Shown: positions 44,206-53,732 of the stretch, in pieces
Numbering within the stretch: position 1 is the stretch's first letter
Layout: each line of letters opens with the position of its first letter
Assembly (NCBI GenBank): GCA_021203145.1
Contig: JAJQBS010000071.1
Span: forward strand, 1-64,000
Direction: 5' to 3'
From: Lachnospiraceae bacterium
Lineage (GTDB): Bacteria; Bacillota; Clostridia; Lachnospirales; Lachnospiraceae
Length of the DNA: 64,000 nt
Translations under genes and position numbers: made by a program
Notes under the pieces: model-generated
What the model saw: the letters and a program-made list of their open reading frames with translations, nothing else
Databases searched by the model: none
Told to the model about the DNA's origin: nothing

Positions 44206-47200
44206 TCACTCCGCCCTGCACGCAACCCCCGTTTCTTCTTCCAGTTTCCGGCAGATTTCCTCCATCTGGTCGTAGGCTCTGGCGGGCTTTAGAACCAGCG
44301 TCTGCGTCCCCGGCAGGTAGGAAGGCAGTTTTCGCAGGGTCACACCATTCTTCTGGCAGGTGCGCTGAGCGAGCAACTGGAGTGCGTTCTGATTCACGCC
44401 AGGCGCTATCTTTATACGCCAGCCGGTCTGGTCGGCGATGCGCTGCAAAATGTCCTGCTCCCGGAACCCAAGTGCGGGCGACAGGAAGGAAAGCTGCATA
44501 TATTTTCCATATTCATCGGTCAGAATGCTCTTTTTGTAGGGAACATATTTCGCACCGGTAAATTCCATGTCAATGCACGACATCGCCAGGTTCTGCTCCA
44601 CGGGAGCGGAACTTTTATTCTGTACGTCCCGGCTTCCCTGACTGTTCCCGTCCTTGGCGCATTCCCGCACGGAAGGCCAGAAAAACCCATTCCCGGAACT
44701 TTTTTTCGGAGCCTTTTCCGGGGTATTTTCATTTTCATACGCCCTCTGGCTGATGCAGCCGGAGGATTCTCCTGCGCTCGCAGCCCGGCCGACATCTTCG
44801 GTATCTTCGGCTGCCCCTCCGGCATGCGCAGCCTGTATCCACACTCCTTCGCCCTCAAAAATCAACCGGTATCCGGTCTTACGCTCAAATTCGCGGGCAA
44901 TCTCCTCCAGTATTCGCCCCGGTTCCACCTGTCCTTCCGACATTTGCTCCGGCTGGACTTTCCTCTCCGAGATTCGCCCCGGTTCCGCCTGTCCTTCCGG
45001 CACTTGCGAAAGACGCACGACCACGGCGGAATCCATTTTTCGTATCGAAATTTTCTGAACGGTACTTCCCAGCTTTGTGTGTAACCAGGTCTGCATGGCG
45101 TGCTCGTTTGGCTCCTGACTTTTTTGTACCGTCCATTTTGTTCTCTCCTGAAACTGCCGTGCCGCTTCATCAAACCGATCTTCTACCTCCTTCGGGAAAT
45201 CAAAGAGCAGCTGCACTTCTTCTTTTTCCATAAAATAGCTGATTTTCCGATAAGGAAATCCGGCAAAACACTGCTCAATCTCCTGCTGCAGCCGCTGCGG
45301 AGTCATGGTATTCGCCTTTTTCTCATCCTCCCGTATTTCCTCCACGCTCCTGCAGAGGAAAAGGAAGAGCCGCTTCCCGTCTCTGTCAAAATAAGGGCTT
45401 GCCGTTAAAATCTCCTGAAGATCGGAAAGTACCTCTTCCGGGGGATTATGCCGCCCGCTCCAGATGTATGAAAGCTCAGCAATGGTAAATTTCCCGTTTG
45501 GATAGTGTTCGGTCAGATAATGATAAAATTCTTTCTCCTTTCCGCGTGGGCTGCCTTCCCTCTGCATCGCCCACGGAAAGCTTTTCTTCAGCTGCTGCCT
45601 GGGATTTTTCAGGAAAATCTCCTCCGAATCTCCGTCTTTCGGCACAAATACCTTCGTACGGTAATCCAGCTGAAGATCCTTCGCCAGAGATGGGATCACA
45701 TCCTTATCTCCGTGCACAAGAAAAACATTTCGCGCGGACAGCCGCTCCAGCAGGCTCTCGATCTCAGCCTTGTCCGCGTGCGCGGAAAGCCCCGCACGGC
45801 GCAGGGTGCAGCGAACCGGCACCCGGGTGCCGCCCAGAGTGAGGTATCGGCCATCCGTTTCCCCATCTGCGGCAGATACTTCGCCTGATGTCCCGCAATC
45901 CACGCAATGGGCTTCGCCTGATACCGTACAACCCACAGCAGCGGCTTTGCCAGATGTCCCGTAATCCACAGCAGCGGCTTTGCTCGAAACCTCACAACCA
46001 ACAACAGGGGGTTCGCCTGATGCCCCATAATCCGAGGCAGGAGCTTCACCTGATGTCCCATAATCCGAAACAGGGGCTTCACCTGATGCCTTACAACCCT
46101 TTGCAGACGTTTCATCTGATGTCTCGTAATCCACGGCATTGGCTTCGCCCAGTATCTCCTCGCTTCCGCCAGGGCAGGCGGGAATATCCACTTCCCCGGC
46201 AGTTCCAGGAGCAGCATCCCTTCTCTGCCCTTCCTCCAGCAGCTCCACGATCTGCCGTCCCGGCGCTTCCTCATCCTGATAGCCGGTGATTACGATATAT
46301 CCGTTTTCCATCGGCGCGATTTTTTTCGCGTATTCCACACTCGGCCCGCCGGTCAGCATCCCCGAGCTGGCCACAAAAATCGCAGGCCCCGCCATTTTAA
46401 GCAGATCATCCCGGTTGTCCTTCGGCCCCACCGCGACGATTTCGTCCGAATAAAACAGCTCCCCGCCGCGCTCCGCCTTCTTCGCAAGAGCGTTTTTCAA
46501 AAACCATGGATTGCGGCTGTAAGCGACGTTCATATCACGCACCATGCCGTCCACGTATACCTTCGTCTTCGGAAGCTCGCCCTTGTTCATCGCCCTCTTC
46601 AGGATCAGCAGCACCTCCTGCGCCCGCCCCAGCGCAAATGTCGGAATCAGCATCTTTCCGCCCTTTGCGATACATTCCGCCGCAGTATCAATCAGTGCCT
46701 GCTCCTCCACCTGCCGGTTCGAATGAAGCCGGTCGCCGTATGTAGATTCTACAATCGCGACGTCCGGGCGAAGCTTCGGAATCCGGATCCCCTCGATCGT
46801 ATTCTGCGCGAACGCGGAAAAATCGCCCGAATAAAACAGAGAGCCCTCTTTGCTTGTAAGATACACGCAGGCCGCCCCCGCGATATGCCCCGCCTGGTAC
46901 ATTGTCAGCGTAATCCCCGGCAGAATCTCCATCGGCTGCTCGTAGCGAACCGCCATCATCCTGCCAAACAGCTGCTCCACATCCTTCTCGGCGTAAGCGG
47001 GGATCCCCTCCTCCTGCCGGTTCATCATCTTAATGCTGTCATAAAGCAGCACTCTGGTTAAATCAATCGTCATCGAAATCATGTAAATCCGCGCGTTCGG
47101 ATACGCCCTGCTGATCACCGGCAGACTCCCGGTGTGATCCATATGGGCGTGGCTGACCACGATCGCGTTCACGCCGCCCTTTTCCTGTATCCTTCGAAAA

Positions 47201-47355
47201 TCTGGCAGCGGATCCGCCCCTGCCTTCTGGCGGATACCGGCGTCCAGCAAAATCCTCTGTCCGCACATTTTGACCAGAATCGAACTGGCTCCGACCTCCA
47301 TCGCGCCGCCCAGAAAGTCCAGGCTGAGTCTGTATATATCGTTATCGTTTATCAT
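44206..47355 (-). CDS. Metallo-beta-lactamase / beta-CASP RNase-like protein with a long C-terminal extension
   Basis: VVSHAHMDHTGSLPVISRAYP, FYSGDFSAFAQNTIEG, PTFALGRAQEVLLIL, RAGLSAHADKAEIESLL motifs (CPSF73/YSH1-like); about 500 further aa C-terminal. Confidence 0.85.
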   Translation of the reverse strand: MINDNDIYRLSLDFLGGAMEVGASSILVKMCGQRILLDAGIRQKAGADPLPDFRRIQEKGGVNAIVVSHAHMDHTGSLPVISRAYPNARIYMISMTIDLTRVLLYDSIKMMNRQEEGIPAYAEKDVEQLFGRMMAVRYEQPMEILPGITLTMYQAGHIAGAACVYLTSKEGSLFYSGDFSAFAQNTIEGIRIPKLRPDVAIVESTYGDRLHSNRQVEEQALIDTAAECIAKGGKMLIPTFALGRAQEVLLILKRAMNKGELPKTKVYVDGMVRDMNVAYSRNPWFLKNALAKKAERGGELFYSDEIVAVGPKDNRDDLLKMAGPAIFVASSGMLTGGPSVEYAKKIAPMENGYIVITGYQDEEAPGRQIVELLEEGQRRDAAPGTAGEVDIPACPGGSEEILGEANAVDYETSDETSAKGCKASGEAPVSDYGTSGEAPASDYGASGEPPVVGCEVSSKAAAVDYGTSGKAAAVGCTVSGEAHCVDCGTSGEVSAADGETDGRYLTLGGTRVPVRCTLRRAGLSAHADKAEIESLLERLSARNVFLVHGDKDVIPSLAKDLQLDYRTKVFVPKDGDSEEIFLKNPRQQLKKSFPWAMQREGSPRGKEKEFYHYLTEHYPNGKFTIAELSYIWSGRHNPPEEVLSDLQEILTASPYFDRDGKRLFLFLCRSVEEIREDEKKANTMTPQRLQQEIEQCFAGFPYRKISYFMEKEEVQLLFDFPKEVEDRFDEAARQFQERTKWTVQKSQEPNEHAMQTWLHTKLGSTVQKISIRKMDSAVVVRLSQVPEGQAEPGRISERKVQPEQMSEGQVEPGRILEEIAREFERKTGYRLIFEGEGVWIQAAHAGGAAEDTEDVGRAASAGESSGCISQRAYENENTPEKAPKKSSGNGFFWPSVRECAKDGNSQGSRDVQNKSSAPVEQNLAMSCIDMEFTGAKYVPYKKSILTDEYGKYMQLSFLSPALGFREQDILQRIADQTGWRIKIAPGVNQNALQLLAQRTCQKNGVTLRKLPSYLPGTQTLVLKPARAYDQMEEICRKLEEETGVACRAE
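44912..45001 (-). repeat. In-frame minisatellite in the C-terminal part of the MBL gene, 3 x 30 bp
   Basis: attcgccccggttccacctgtccttccgac / atttgctccggctggactttcctctccgag / attcgccccggttccgcctgtccttccggc; encodes PEGQAEPGRI-SERKVQPEQM-SEGQVEPGRI. Confidence 0.85.
45887..46150 (-). repeat. In-frame minisatellite in the MBL/beta-CASP gene, 8 x 33 bp
   Basis: 33-bp units beginning gatgtcccgcaatccacgcaatgggcttcgcct, gataccgtacaacccacagcagcggctttgcca and so on; encodes 11-aa repeats such as YGTSGEAPASD / YGASGEPPVVG. Confidence 0.93.
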
Positions 47356-47674
47356 TATCTCCTCCACGTTCGGCTCATTGATAAAAATGTAATGAACACA
47401 GCTGTCTTCTCATATGGCGAAGCGGTCAATACCGTTTAATGGTACCTCGCATCTTGTATTGCCTGTATTAATATGTACTTTATCGCACAGGAAGTCAAAA
47501 TGCAACCAGGTATCGAAAAATTTGCCCCCGGCTTGCAGATGCTGTTTCCCTGTGGTAGAATCATATAATCAAGAAAATCAAGAAGTTTCATAACCGCGAA
47601 GATACTGAACCATTACGAAATCTCAGATATTTGCTGCTGTTATGAAAGATAAAACAGAAAGCGGGGAAATAAGT

Positions 47675-49042
47675 ATGAAAAAGATGGGAATCCTGACAAT
47701 TGCAGCTGTTTTTATGCTTGCGGCCTGTACGATGGTCCCGCAGGCGAAGGAGCTGGTCGCGGATGGTCTTTCATCCTCATCAGTGGCGGCAGAGGCGGGT
47801 TCTGTGATGGATCTGCTGTATTATGCGGAGGATGAGCTCAGTTTCGGGGATGCCGGCAAAAGCGGTTCCAATATGGTGCGGGATTTGAGCGGCTCTGGAT
47901 CCGGATACGATGTGCTGAAGGCCTATGTTGATCTGCTCTGCGACAGCTACGATTTCGAATTGACCGTGGAGCCCTATTATCAGTCAATCTCCAGCACATT
48001 TTTTGATTTTGTGCTGACCTATACCGGCAGCGAGACTATGATTGGCGGCGGCGTTACCGGCACATTCAGCAATGCGACCGGCGATATTATGATCTACGGC
48101 ACAATCGAGCGGGACAAGCTCAAGGGCGCGATCTGGTATGATCCGGCTCTTACAATGGCAGACTACGGATATCGCTATGGTTCGTCATCCTCAGGCAAAA
48201 GCCTGATCGGAGATTCCGTGACAGCCGGGCTGTACCGCCTGGATGACGGAAGCTATCAGACCTCCGATGGGCGTCTGAGTGCGGCTGTCGGCGAAGCCAT
48301 GATGGTCACAGACGGATCTGCCACAACCTGTTCCGCCACTTTTGTGATGGACACGGACAGCGGTCATCAGGAGATCAGCATTGCGAACGGGTACGGAGTA
48401 GTCCTGCAAAAATTTTATTTTCCGGCCACCAGAACGCTGCAGACCGGAACAGTCTATACGGAATCCGAATTTATCGTAGAAGCGGATTATGAGACGAACA
48501 CGGGAGGGATCCATGACAGCATGCCGTCTTACACATGGTCAACCATGTTTGCCTGCGCCCATAATGATTCTTATATCGTGCCGGTGCGTGGGATGAGCGG
48601 CGAGATGACCGCGCTTAATGTGCGGGTGATGTATGTAGAGCAGGAGTCCGTGGCCGTATTCTACACCTGCGCACAATTTCAGACCGCTCCATATGAAATT
48701 GAGGCGCTGATCGCCGTGTCGATCGGCACCGATACGGTTGTCGCGAACCAGGCGGATGAAGAGTACACGATTTCTACAGGAGAGTCCGTCTCCATCACAG
48801 GTCCCTGGGAATTCGATTCCGGATACAACCTCTGGACATGGGAGTTTCTGGAAGGCTCCAATCTTGCCGAAATGTCCGGAACGGTCTCCCAGACCTGTAC
48901 GGTCACCGGGCATAAAACAGGGGATGTCCGCGTCAAAGTAACCTATGAATACAGCGTGGAGGAAGCGGACGTACTCACCGGCATTGAACGCTCCGTGGGG
49001 AAATCAACCACAAGGGAATATGTAATACATATTGTAAATTGA
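47675..49042 (+). CDS. Hypothetical lipoprotein
   Basis: MKKMGILTIAAVFMLAACTMVPQ has a lipobox (LAAC); no recognisable domain in the rest; GGGGAAATAAGT upstream of ATG 47675. Confidence 0.6.
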   Translation: MKKMGILTIAAVFMLAACTMVPQAKELVADGLSSSSVAAEAGSVMDLLYYAEDELSFGDAGKSGSNMVRDLSGSGSGYDVLKAYVDLLCDSYDFELTVEPYYQSISSTFFDFVLTYTGSETMIGGGVTGTFSNATGDIMIYGTIERDKLKGAIWYDPALTMADYGYRYGSSSSGKSLIGDSVTAGLYRLDDGSYQTSDGRLSAAVGEAMMVTDGSATTCSATFVMDTDSGHQEISIANGYGVVLQKFYFPATRTLQTGTVYTESEFIVEADYETNTGGIHDSMPSYTWSTMFACAHNDSYIVPVRGMSGEMTALNVRVMYVEQESVAVFYTCAQFQTAPYEIEALIAVSIGTDTVVANQADEEYTISTGESVSITGPWEFDSGYNLWTWEFLEGSNLAEMSGTVSQTCTVTGHKTGDVRVKVTYEYSVEEADVLTGIERSVGKSTTREYVIHIVN

Positions 49043-49056
49043 GAAAGGACAGGCGT

Positions 49057-49800
49057 TCAGCACTGGCCATCACTGGCCGGTGCGAAGCGGCTTGCGGCAT
49101 CCGCGTACCAGATTTTATGATCGTTCAGGCGAAAAGCGGCCAGCCTCCCTCCATAGACGCATCCGCAGTCCAGCGCAATATGCCCGTTTTTCTGATAAAC
49201 CAGATCCTTCCCATCCTCCCGGATGATCCGCGTAGGCGTATGGCCAGTGACAAGATAGGTATTTTCATCTGTGAAATAACGTTTTTTATAATCCGCACGA
49301 GCAAAAATCAGCTCAGAGACATCATAGCTTTCCAGTGACCTTTCAGCAGAGAAATGATCCAGCCCCGCATGTACAAGCACGTACCGCCTTCCGCCCAGGG
49401 CAATGTCTTCATATAAGGAGCACTCGCCAAGATAATCAAGAATATCCCGGCGGCTCTCCATATCCAGAGAGACAAACCGCTTTTCCGTAACGCTCCCACC
49501 GTCCTGCGTCCAGTACAGATAGTCCATCAGGTCCTCTGTATCAAGCGCGTCAAGCATCTCATCCGTAATCTCCTGATTCAGCTTTGAGAGAACCTTCATC
49601 GCCATATAATCATGGTTTCCCAGAACAGGATAAATATTCGCATACATCATCAGCTTCTGAATCAGCTTAACCGGCTCAGGGCCGCGATCCAGGATGTCGC
49701 CAAGAATATACAGTTCATCTTCATCACGAAACGGAATCTGAGAGAGTAATTGTTCAAATTCCACCAGGCATCCATGAATATCAGAAATCACATAAGTCAT
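49057..49800 (-). CDS. Metallophosphoesterase (ApaH/PPP serine-threonine phosphatase-like)
   Basis: YVISDIHGCLVEFEQLL, YILGDILDRGPEPVKLIQ, PVLGNHDYMA, LVHAGLD, VTGHTPT. Confidence 0.92.
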   Translation of the reverse strand: MTYVISDIHGCLVEFEQLLSQIPFRDEDELYILGDILDRGPEPVKLIQKLMMYANIYPVLGNHDYMAMKVLSKLNQEITDEMLDALDTEDLMDYLYWTQDGGSVTEKRFVSLDMESRRDILDYLGECSLYEDIALGGRRYVLVHAGLDHFSAERSLESYDVSELIFARADYKKRYFTDENTYLVTGHTPTRIIREDGKDLVYQKNGHIALDCGCVYGGRLAAFRLNDHKIWYADAASRFAPASDGQC

Positions 49801-51602
49801 TTTGTGTGTCCTCTCTTAAGCTTCCCGGCATATCCATTTTTTCTTACCCGCTTCATACAAACCCAGTAGTTGCGTTCTTCTTTCCCGGAAGCCTCACGGA
49901 TTCGTTTTTCAAGCATCTCCGGCTCTGACATCCAGTCGCCGCGAACGCGACCCATATCCAGACAGCGGCGAGCCTCTCGCAGAATCCTTTCGTCTGCGTC
50001 CTGGCGTTGTATTTCGTCCATGACCAGGCTGGCCGCCTCATCATAGGCGGGATGGATGAATCTGCAATGATAGCATTCGTCGTTTATCCGGAGGCTTTTG
50101 TCCGACAGGGAAGTCTGCAGCGCCTTCCTGTCGGCCGCTGTCGGATCTGCCTCCATGAGGTATTCCAGCTCAAAGGTATTTGTTTCCCAAACATCCGGCA
50201 GATACACGTTGTCCTCGGAGGATTCCTCGATGTGCAGGTAGTAGAGGGACGCCCGCTCCTTACCCTCTTTTTTCCGGATAATACGCCCCAGGCGCTGCGT
50301 CCTCTGCCGCTGCACGGATGTTCCGGACAGGATGATGCCCACGGAGGCGTCCGGAATGTCCACTCCCTCGTCCAGAGATTTGCAGGTAACGAGGATCCGC
50401 AATTCTCCTGTACGAAAGCGGTCAAGGCTGTTATGGTTCGCCAGTTCGCCCATTTTCGAGTGGCAGCGGCCGACCCGACCCGGATGATCGCGGCTCAGGA
50501 GCTCATAAAGCGCCTCTGCCTGGTCAATGCGCTCGCCGAATACGAGGATTTTGTCCTTTTCGTCCAGCAGGCGGATCAGCTCTCTGGCGCAGGAAATCCG
50601 CGCGGATGCCTGGCAGACCAGAATTCTGCGTTTATAAGTAAGGCTCATGTAGATGGACGCCAGTTTTGCGAGCGTCCTGTTTTTTCCGACACGAAGCTTT
50701 TTCAGCTCGTCAAAAAGCTCCCTCAGGTTCAGCTTTCCCAGCCAGGGAAGCTTCTGGCTCAGCTTTCCGTAGCAATATGTCAGCTCTGCCGTGAGTGCCT
50801 CGTATTCCTCCCGCTCTTCTTCCTGAAATGTCAGGGAAATATGGAATATATCGAAGGGACAGATCGTCTTCATGGCCGATGCTTTTGCCATTCCATAGGT
50901 GTAAATGCGTGGTCCGAGCGCTCCGGTGAGCGCGCGTCCGGCCCCTCCGGAGGGCAAAGTGGCTGTAAGGCCAAGGGTATAACAGAAAGCCTGCTCTTTG
51001 TTGATCCGGTCCTGAAATTCAAAGATCAGGTGGTTCTCTCCGCCCGCGTAATGATGGCACTCATCAGCGATAAGAAGTACCGCCTCTCCCGCAGAAAGCT
51101 GCGCAAGAATCTGGCGGGCCAACTCATAACGCGCGGAATTGATCACATAGATCATGTATCTGCAATCGTCGGAGTCCTTCCGGCCGCCGCCGCGCAGGCC
51201 GATCTTTTCCTTTATCGCGCAGGGCTTTTCCGGGTGTTCCTCTTCCATTCCCGTGTTGTCATCTTCCCTTGTAATATGTACGGTGCCGTCTTCTCCATAA
51301 GGTACGGCACACCCCATTCCGCCTGCGTCTTTCCTTACGGTATCTGTCGCTTCCGCTCCACCCGTTTTTATTGTCTCTTTGTACTCCCGCAGCGCCCTCG
51401 CCCACTGGCGCATCAGCGAGCTTGTGGGAACCACTATTTTCACCAGTACCCTGCGGCCGAGTTTTTCTTCAAGCGCGTCTATCGCGCAAAGGGCGAGCCG
51501 CGTCTTCCCGGAGCCGGTGACCGCCTGTACGATACCGCGCCCGCCGCCCTCCAGCCAGCGCTCCAGGCATTCCTCCTGCCACTGGTAAAGCGTCGTGTCC
51601 AT
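49797..51602 (-). CDS. DEAD/DEAH-box helicase (SSL2/BrxHI-like superfamily II)
   Basis: IVQAVTGSGKTRLALCAIDAL, LLIADECHHYAGGEN, YTLGLTATLPSGGAGR, ILVTCKSLDEGVDIPDASVGIILSGTSVQRQRTQRLGRIIRKKEGK. Start set at MDTTLYQWQEE because the upstream ORF extension is a dispersed repeat. Confidence 0.88.
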   Translation of the reverse strand: MDTTLYQWQEECLERWLEGGGRGIVQAVTGSGKTRLALCAIDALEEKLGRRVLVKIVVPTSSLMRQWARALREYKETIKTGGAEATDTVRKDAGGMGCAVPYGEDGTVHITREDDNTGMEEEHPEKPCAIKEKIGLRGGGRKDSDDCRYMIYVINSARYELARQILAQLSAGEAVLLIADECHHYAGGENHLIFEFQDRINKEQAFCYTLGLTATLPSGGAGRALTGALGPRIYTYGMAKASAMKTICPFDIFHISLTFQEEEREEYEALTAELTYCYGKLSQKLPWLGKLNLRELFDELKKLRVGKNRTLAKLASIYMSLTYKRRILVCQASARISCARELIRLLDEKDKILVFGERIDQAEALYELLSRDHPGRVGRCHSKMGELANHNSLDRFRTGELRILVTCKSLDEGVDIPDASVGIILSGTSVQRQRTQRLGRIIRKKEGKERASLYYLHIEESSEDNVYLPDVWETNTFELEYLMEADPTAADRKALQTSLSDKSLRINDECYHCRFIHPAYDEAASLVMDEIQRQDADERILREARRCLDMGRVRGDWMSEPEMLEKRIREASGKEERNYWVCMKRVRKNGYAGKLKRGHTK

Positions 51603-51691
51603 GCCTGGCCTCCTCCCTGTTGCCCTGGTCCGGATAAACCAGAACCAAACTCCTGTCATTTTGCGCAAACAACCTTTTTAAAGCTCCCAGG

Positions 51692-52444
51692 TCAGCTCTG
51701 ACTCAGGAGCGGCCGTACCTCCTCGCAGATCTCATCAAAGCGAATCTGACATTTGCCTTCAAAAATACGCACCGGTATCGGCTGATTCATCCCATAAATC
51801 GAAGTCCGGCAGTTCTCCCCGCTCATGTCGTGTACAACCACAACCTCCTGCTGCAGATCGACAATCCAGTATTCCCGTACACCGGCGCGAAGGTACTTCT
51901 TAAGTTTTACCGTGGTGTCTTTTCGAGCCGTTGAATCCGATAAAATCTCAATAACCAGGTCAGGCGCACCATAAACACAGCGTTTTTTAATTTTGTCCCT
52001 GTCGCAGACCACCAGCACATCCGGCTGCACCATCGTTCTGTCATCGCAGTCCAGCTGCACGTCTACCGGCGAAATGAGCGGTCTGCAGGTTCCCTTTTGA
52101 GATCTGATAAAGCCTGCAAGCTGCATGAAAATATCCGCACACCCAATCTGATGTGTCGTATAAGGTGCCGCCATGTCATAAAACACGCCATCAATCAGCT
52201 CCACACGCTGGTCATCCGGCAATGCGTAGTAATCCTCCAGTGTGTATTCTCCCTGGCGGCGCTGCCTGCGTCCATACGAAGCCTGTGTCTCACACACGCG
52301 ATCCCCGCCGGGGGAAATTTCTTTGCCCTCACAGGTAAAAGATGTAAAAGGGTTTTTATCCGTATGGTCCGGCGTCTCCATATTTTCCTGTTTTTCCGGC
52401 TCTTTTTGCAAATCTGGGGTTCCCTGCTTTTTCTGCCTGTCCAT
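51692..52444 (-). CDS. Uma2-family (DUF820) PD-(D/E)XK endonuclease-like protein
   Basis: YTLEDYYALPDDQRVELIDGVFYDMAAPYTTHQ...VQPDVLVVCDRDKIKKRCVYGAPDLVIEILSDSTARKDTTVKLKKYLRAGVREYWIVD. Confidence 0.9.
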   Translation of the reverse strand: MDRQKKQGTPDLQKEPEKQENMETPDHTDKNPFTSFTCEGKEISPGGDRVCETQASYGRRQRRQGEYTLEDYYALPDDQRVELIDGVFYDMAAPYTTHQIGCADIFMQLAGFIRSQKGTCRPLISPVDVQLDCDDRTMVQPDVLVVCDRDKIKKRCVYGAPDLVIEILSDSTARKDTTVKLKKYLRAGVREYWIVDLQQEVVVVHDMSGENCRTSIYGMNQPIPVRIFEGKCQIRFDEICEEVRPLLSQS

Positions 52445-52851
52445 TTTCTACTCCTCCTCTCAACTCAGGAGCCTGGTCTTCCTCTTTCATTTATAAATGC
52501 ATATTAGCACATAGCTATCCGCCCGTCAACAGGTTTCTTAAACATTTTCAATATTATTTTCTTTCTATTTATGTCTCTTTATATTTGAAAACTGTAACTT
52601 CTAATATGTCTTCTCGCCCGTTTGACAAATGGATGACAGCAGTTCCGCTGATAACCATACTTCTGATAGCTGTTTCTGAGAACCAGGTTGATAACCAGCT
52701 GAAAACTATTTCTTCTTTTTATAAAACATTCATTGCATTCTCCGCTGATTTCGTATATACTTTTCCTCAGTGAGTCCTCCGATGGAACGGGGTACAGCTC
52801 CCCGTCAGCGGAGATCAATTTTTTAAATATATTTTGCAAAGGATGAAAACC

Positions 52852-53628
52852 ATGAATTACGAAGACCTCTATAAGTCCCTGTCCGCAGGCGAAAAATCCT
52901 TAAAGGAAGGTCTCGCGTCTCTTACGCGGCTTCAGAAAACCATTGTCCGTGAGACGGAAAGCGGCGATCTCAAATATCTCTCACGGGATTTGAAGACGCT
53001 GTCCCAGACGGCCGCCGCGCTTTCGGCCACGATCGAGAAGCTGAACAGCTCCGTCGAGTCCTTCGATACGAAGGCTTATTTTGAGAACGGCGATTTTGCC
53101 GCACAGATGCTGGATATCTGCTATGAGCAGAACGTGGACGTCCAGGGTGAGTTCCCGGTCTATAAGATGTTTCCTTTCAAGGTGAAGATTGACGTGGAGA
53201 ACCAGGATGTCTATCTGGATAAAAAGCGCATCCAGTGCATGCGGCCTTCCAGCTTTGTAAAGATGGTAAAGGCCGGCCAGGAAAAGCTCCAGAAGGCCCG
53301 TTTCAACGCGGAGAGTTATGCCGACGAGCTGGCAGAGACCTACGATCTGGCTCTGCTGAAGCTGAATAAAAAACCCGGAAGCGTTCTTTATCTTACCACA
53401 CTGTATAAGTTCCTGACTCCCATGGGGCGTTTCCGCAGGGAATATGACATACAGAGCTTCTCGTATGATATTTCCCGCCTTTACGCAGAATTTGTCAAGG
53501 GCAACCGCACGTCAAAGAGCGGCAGGGTCTTTGATTTCGAGCCTGCACACAATAAAAATAAGGGGATCCGCATTCTTGACGCGAACGGAAATGAAGAGTT
53601 TCTTGTGACGATTTCATTCAGTTCATGA
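52852..53628 (+). CDS. Hypothetical protein, first gene of the twin-ATPase operon
   Basis: MNYEDLYKSLSAGEKSLKEGLASLTRLQKTI...; AAAGGA upstream of ATG 52852; co-oriented with the ATPases. Confidence 0.7.
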   Translation: MNYEDLYKSLSAGEKSLKEGLASLTRLQKTIVRETESGDLKYLSRDLKTLSQTAAALSATIEKLNSSVESFDTKAYFENGDFAAQMLDICYEQNVDVQGEFPVYKMFPFKVKIDVENQDVYLDKKRIQCMRPSSFVKMVKAGQEKLQKARFNAESYADELAETYDLALLKLNKKPGSVLYLTTLYKFLTPMGRFRREYDIQSFSYDISRLYAEFVKGNRTSKSGRVFDFEPAHNKNKGIRILDANGNEEFLVTISFSS

Positions 53629-53732
53629 GATATGAGTATCTGTGCGCCCGCAAGTGAACCACCCAGATGCAGGCATCGGAGTGTCAGGCGCGCACGGGAA
53701 TAAATTTTTAGAGCAGAAAGAAGGGATACTAT

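Noticed and set aside
45887-46150. CRISPR array interpretation of the 33-bp repeats
   Set aside because: Units are contiguous without spacers, diverged and in-frame within a CDS; no cas genes in the window.
51603-51668. Helicase N-terminal extension MRKMTGVWFWFIRTRATGRRPG
   Set aside because: Encoded by the dispersed GGATAAACC/TTTTGCGCAAA repeat; MDTTLYQWQEE is the plausible start.
50007-51701. 564-aa plus-strand ORF opposite the helicase
   Set aside because: Antisense shadow of a gene with clear helicase motifs; no domain signature of its own.
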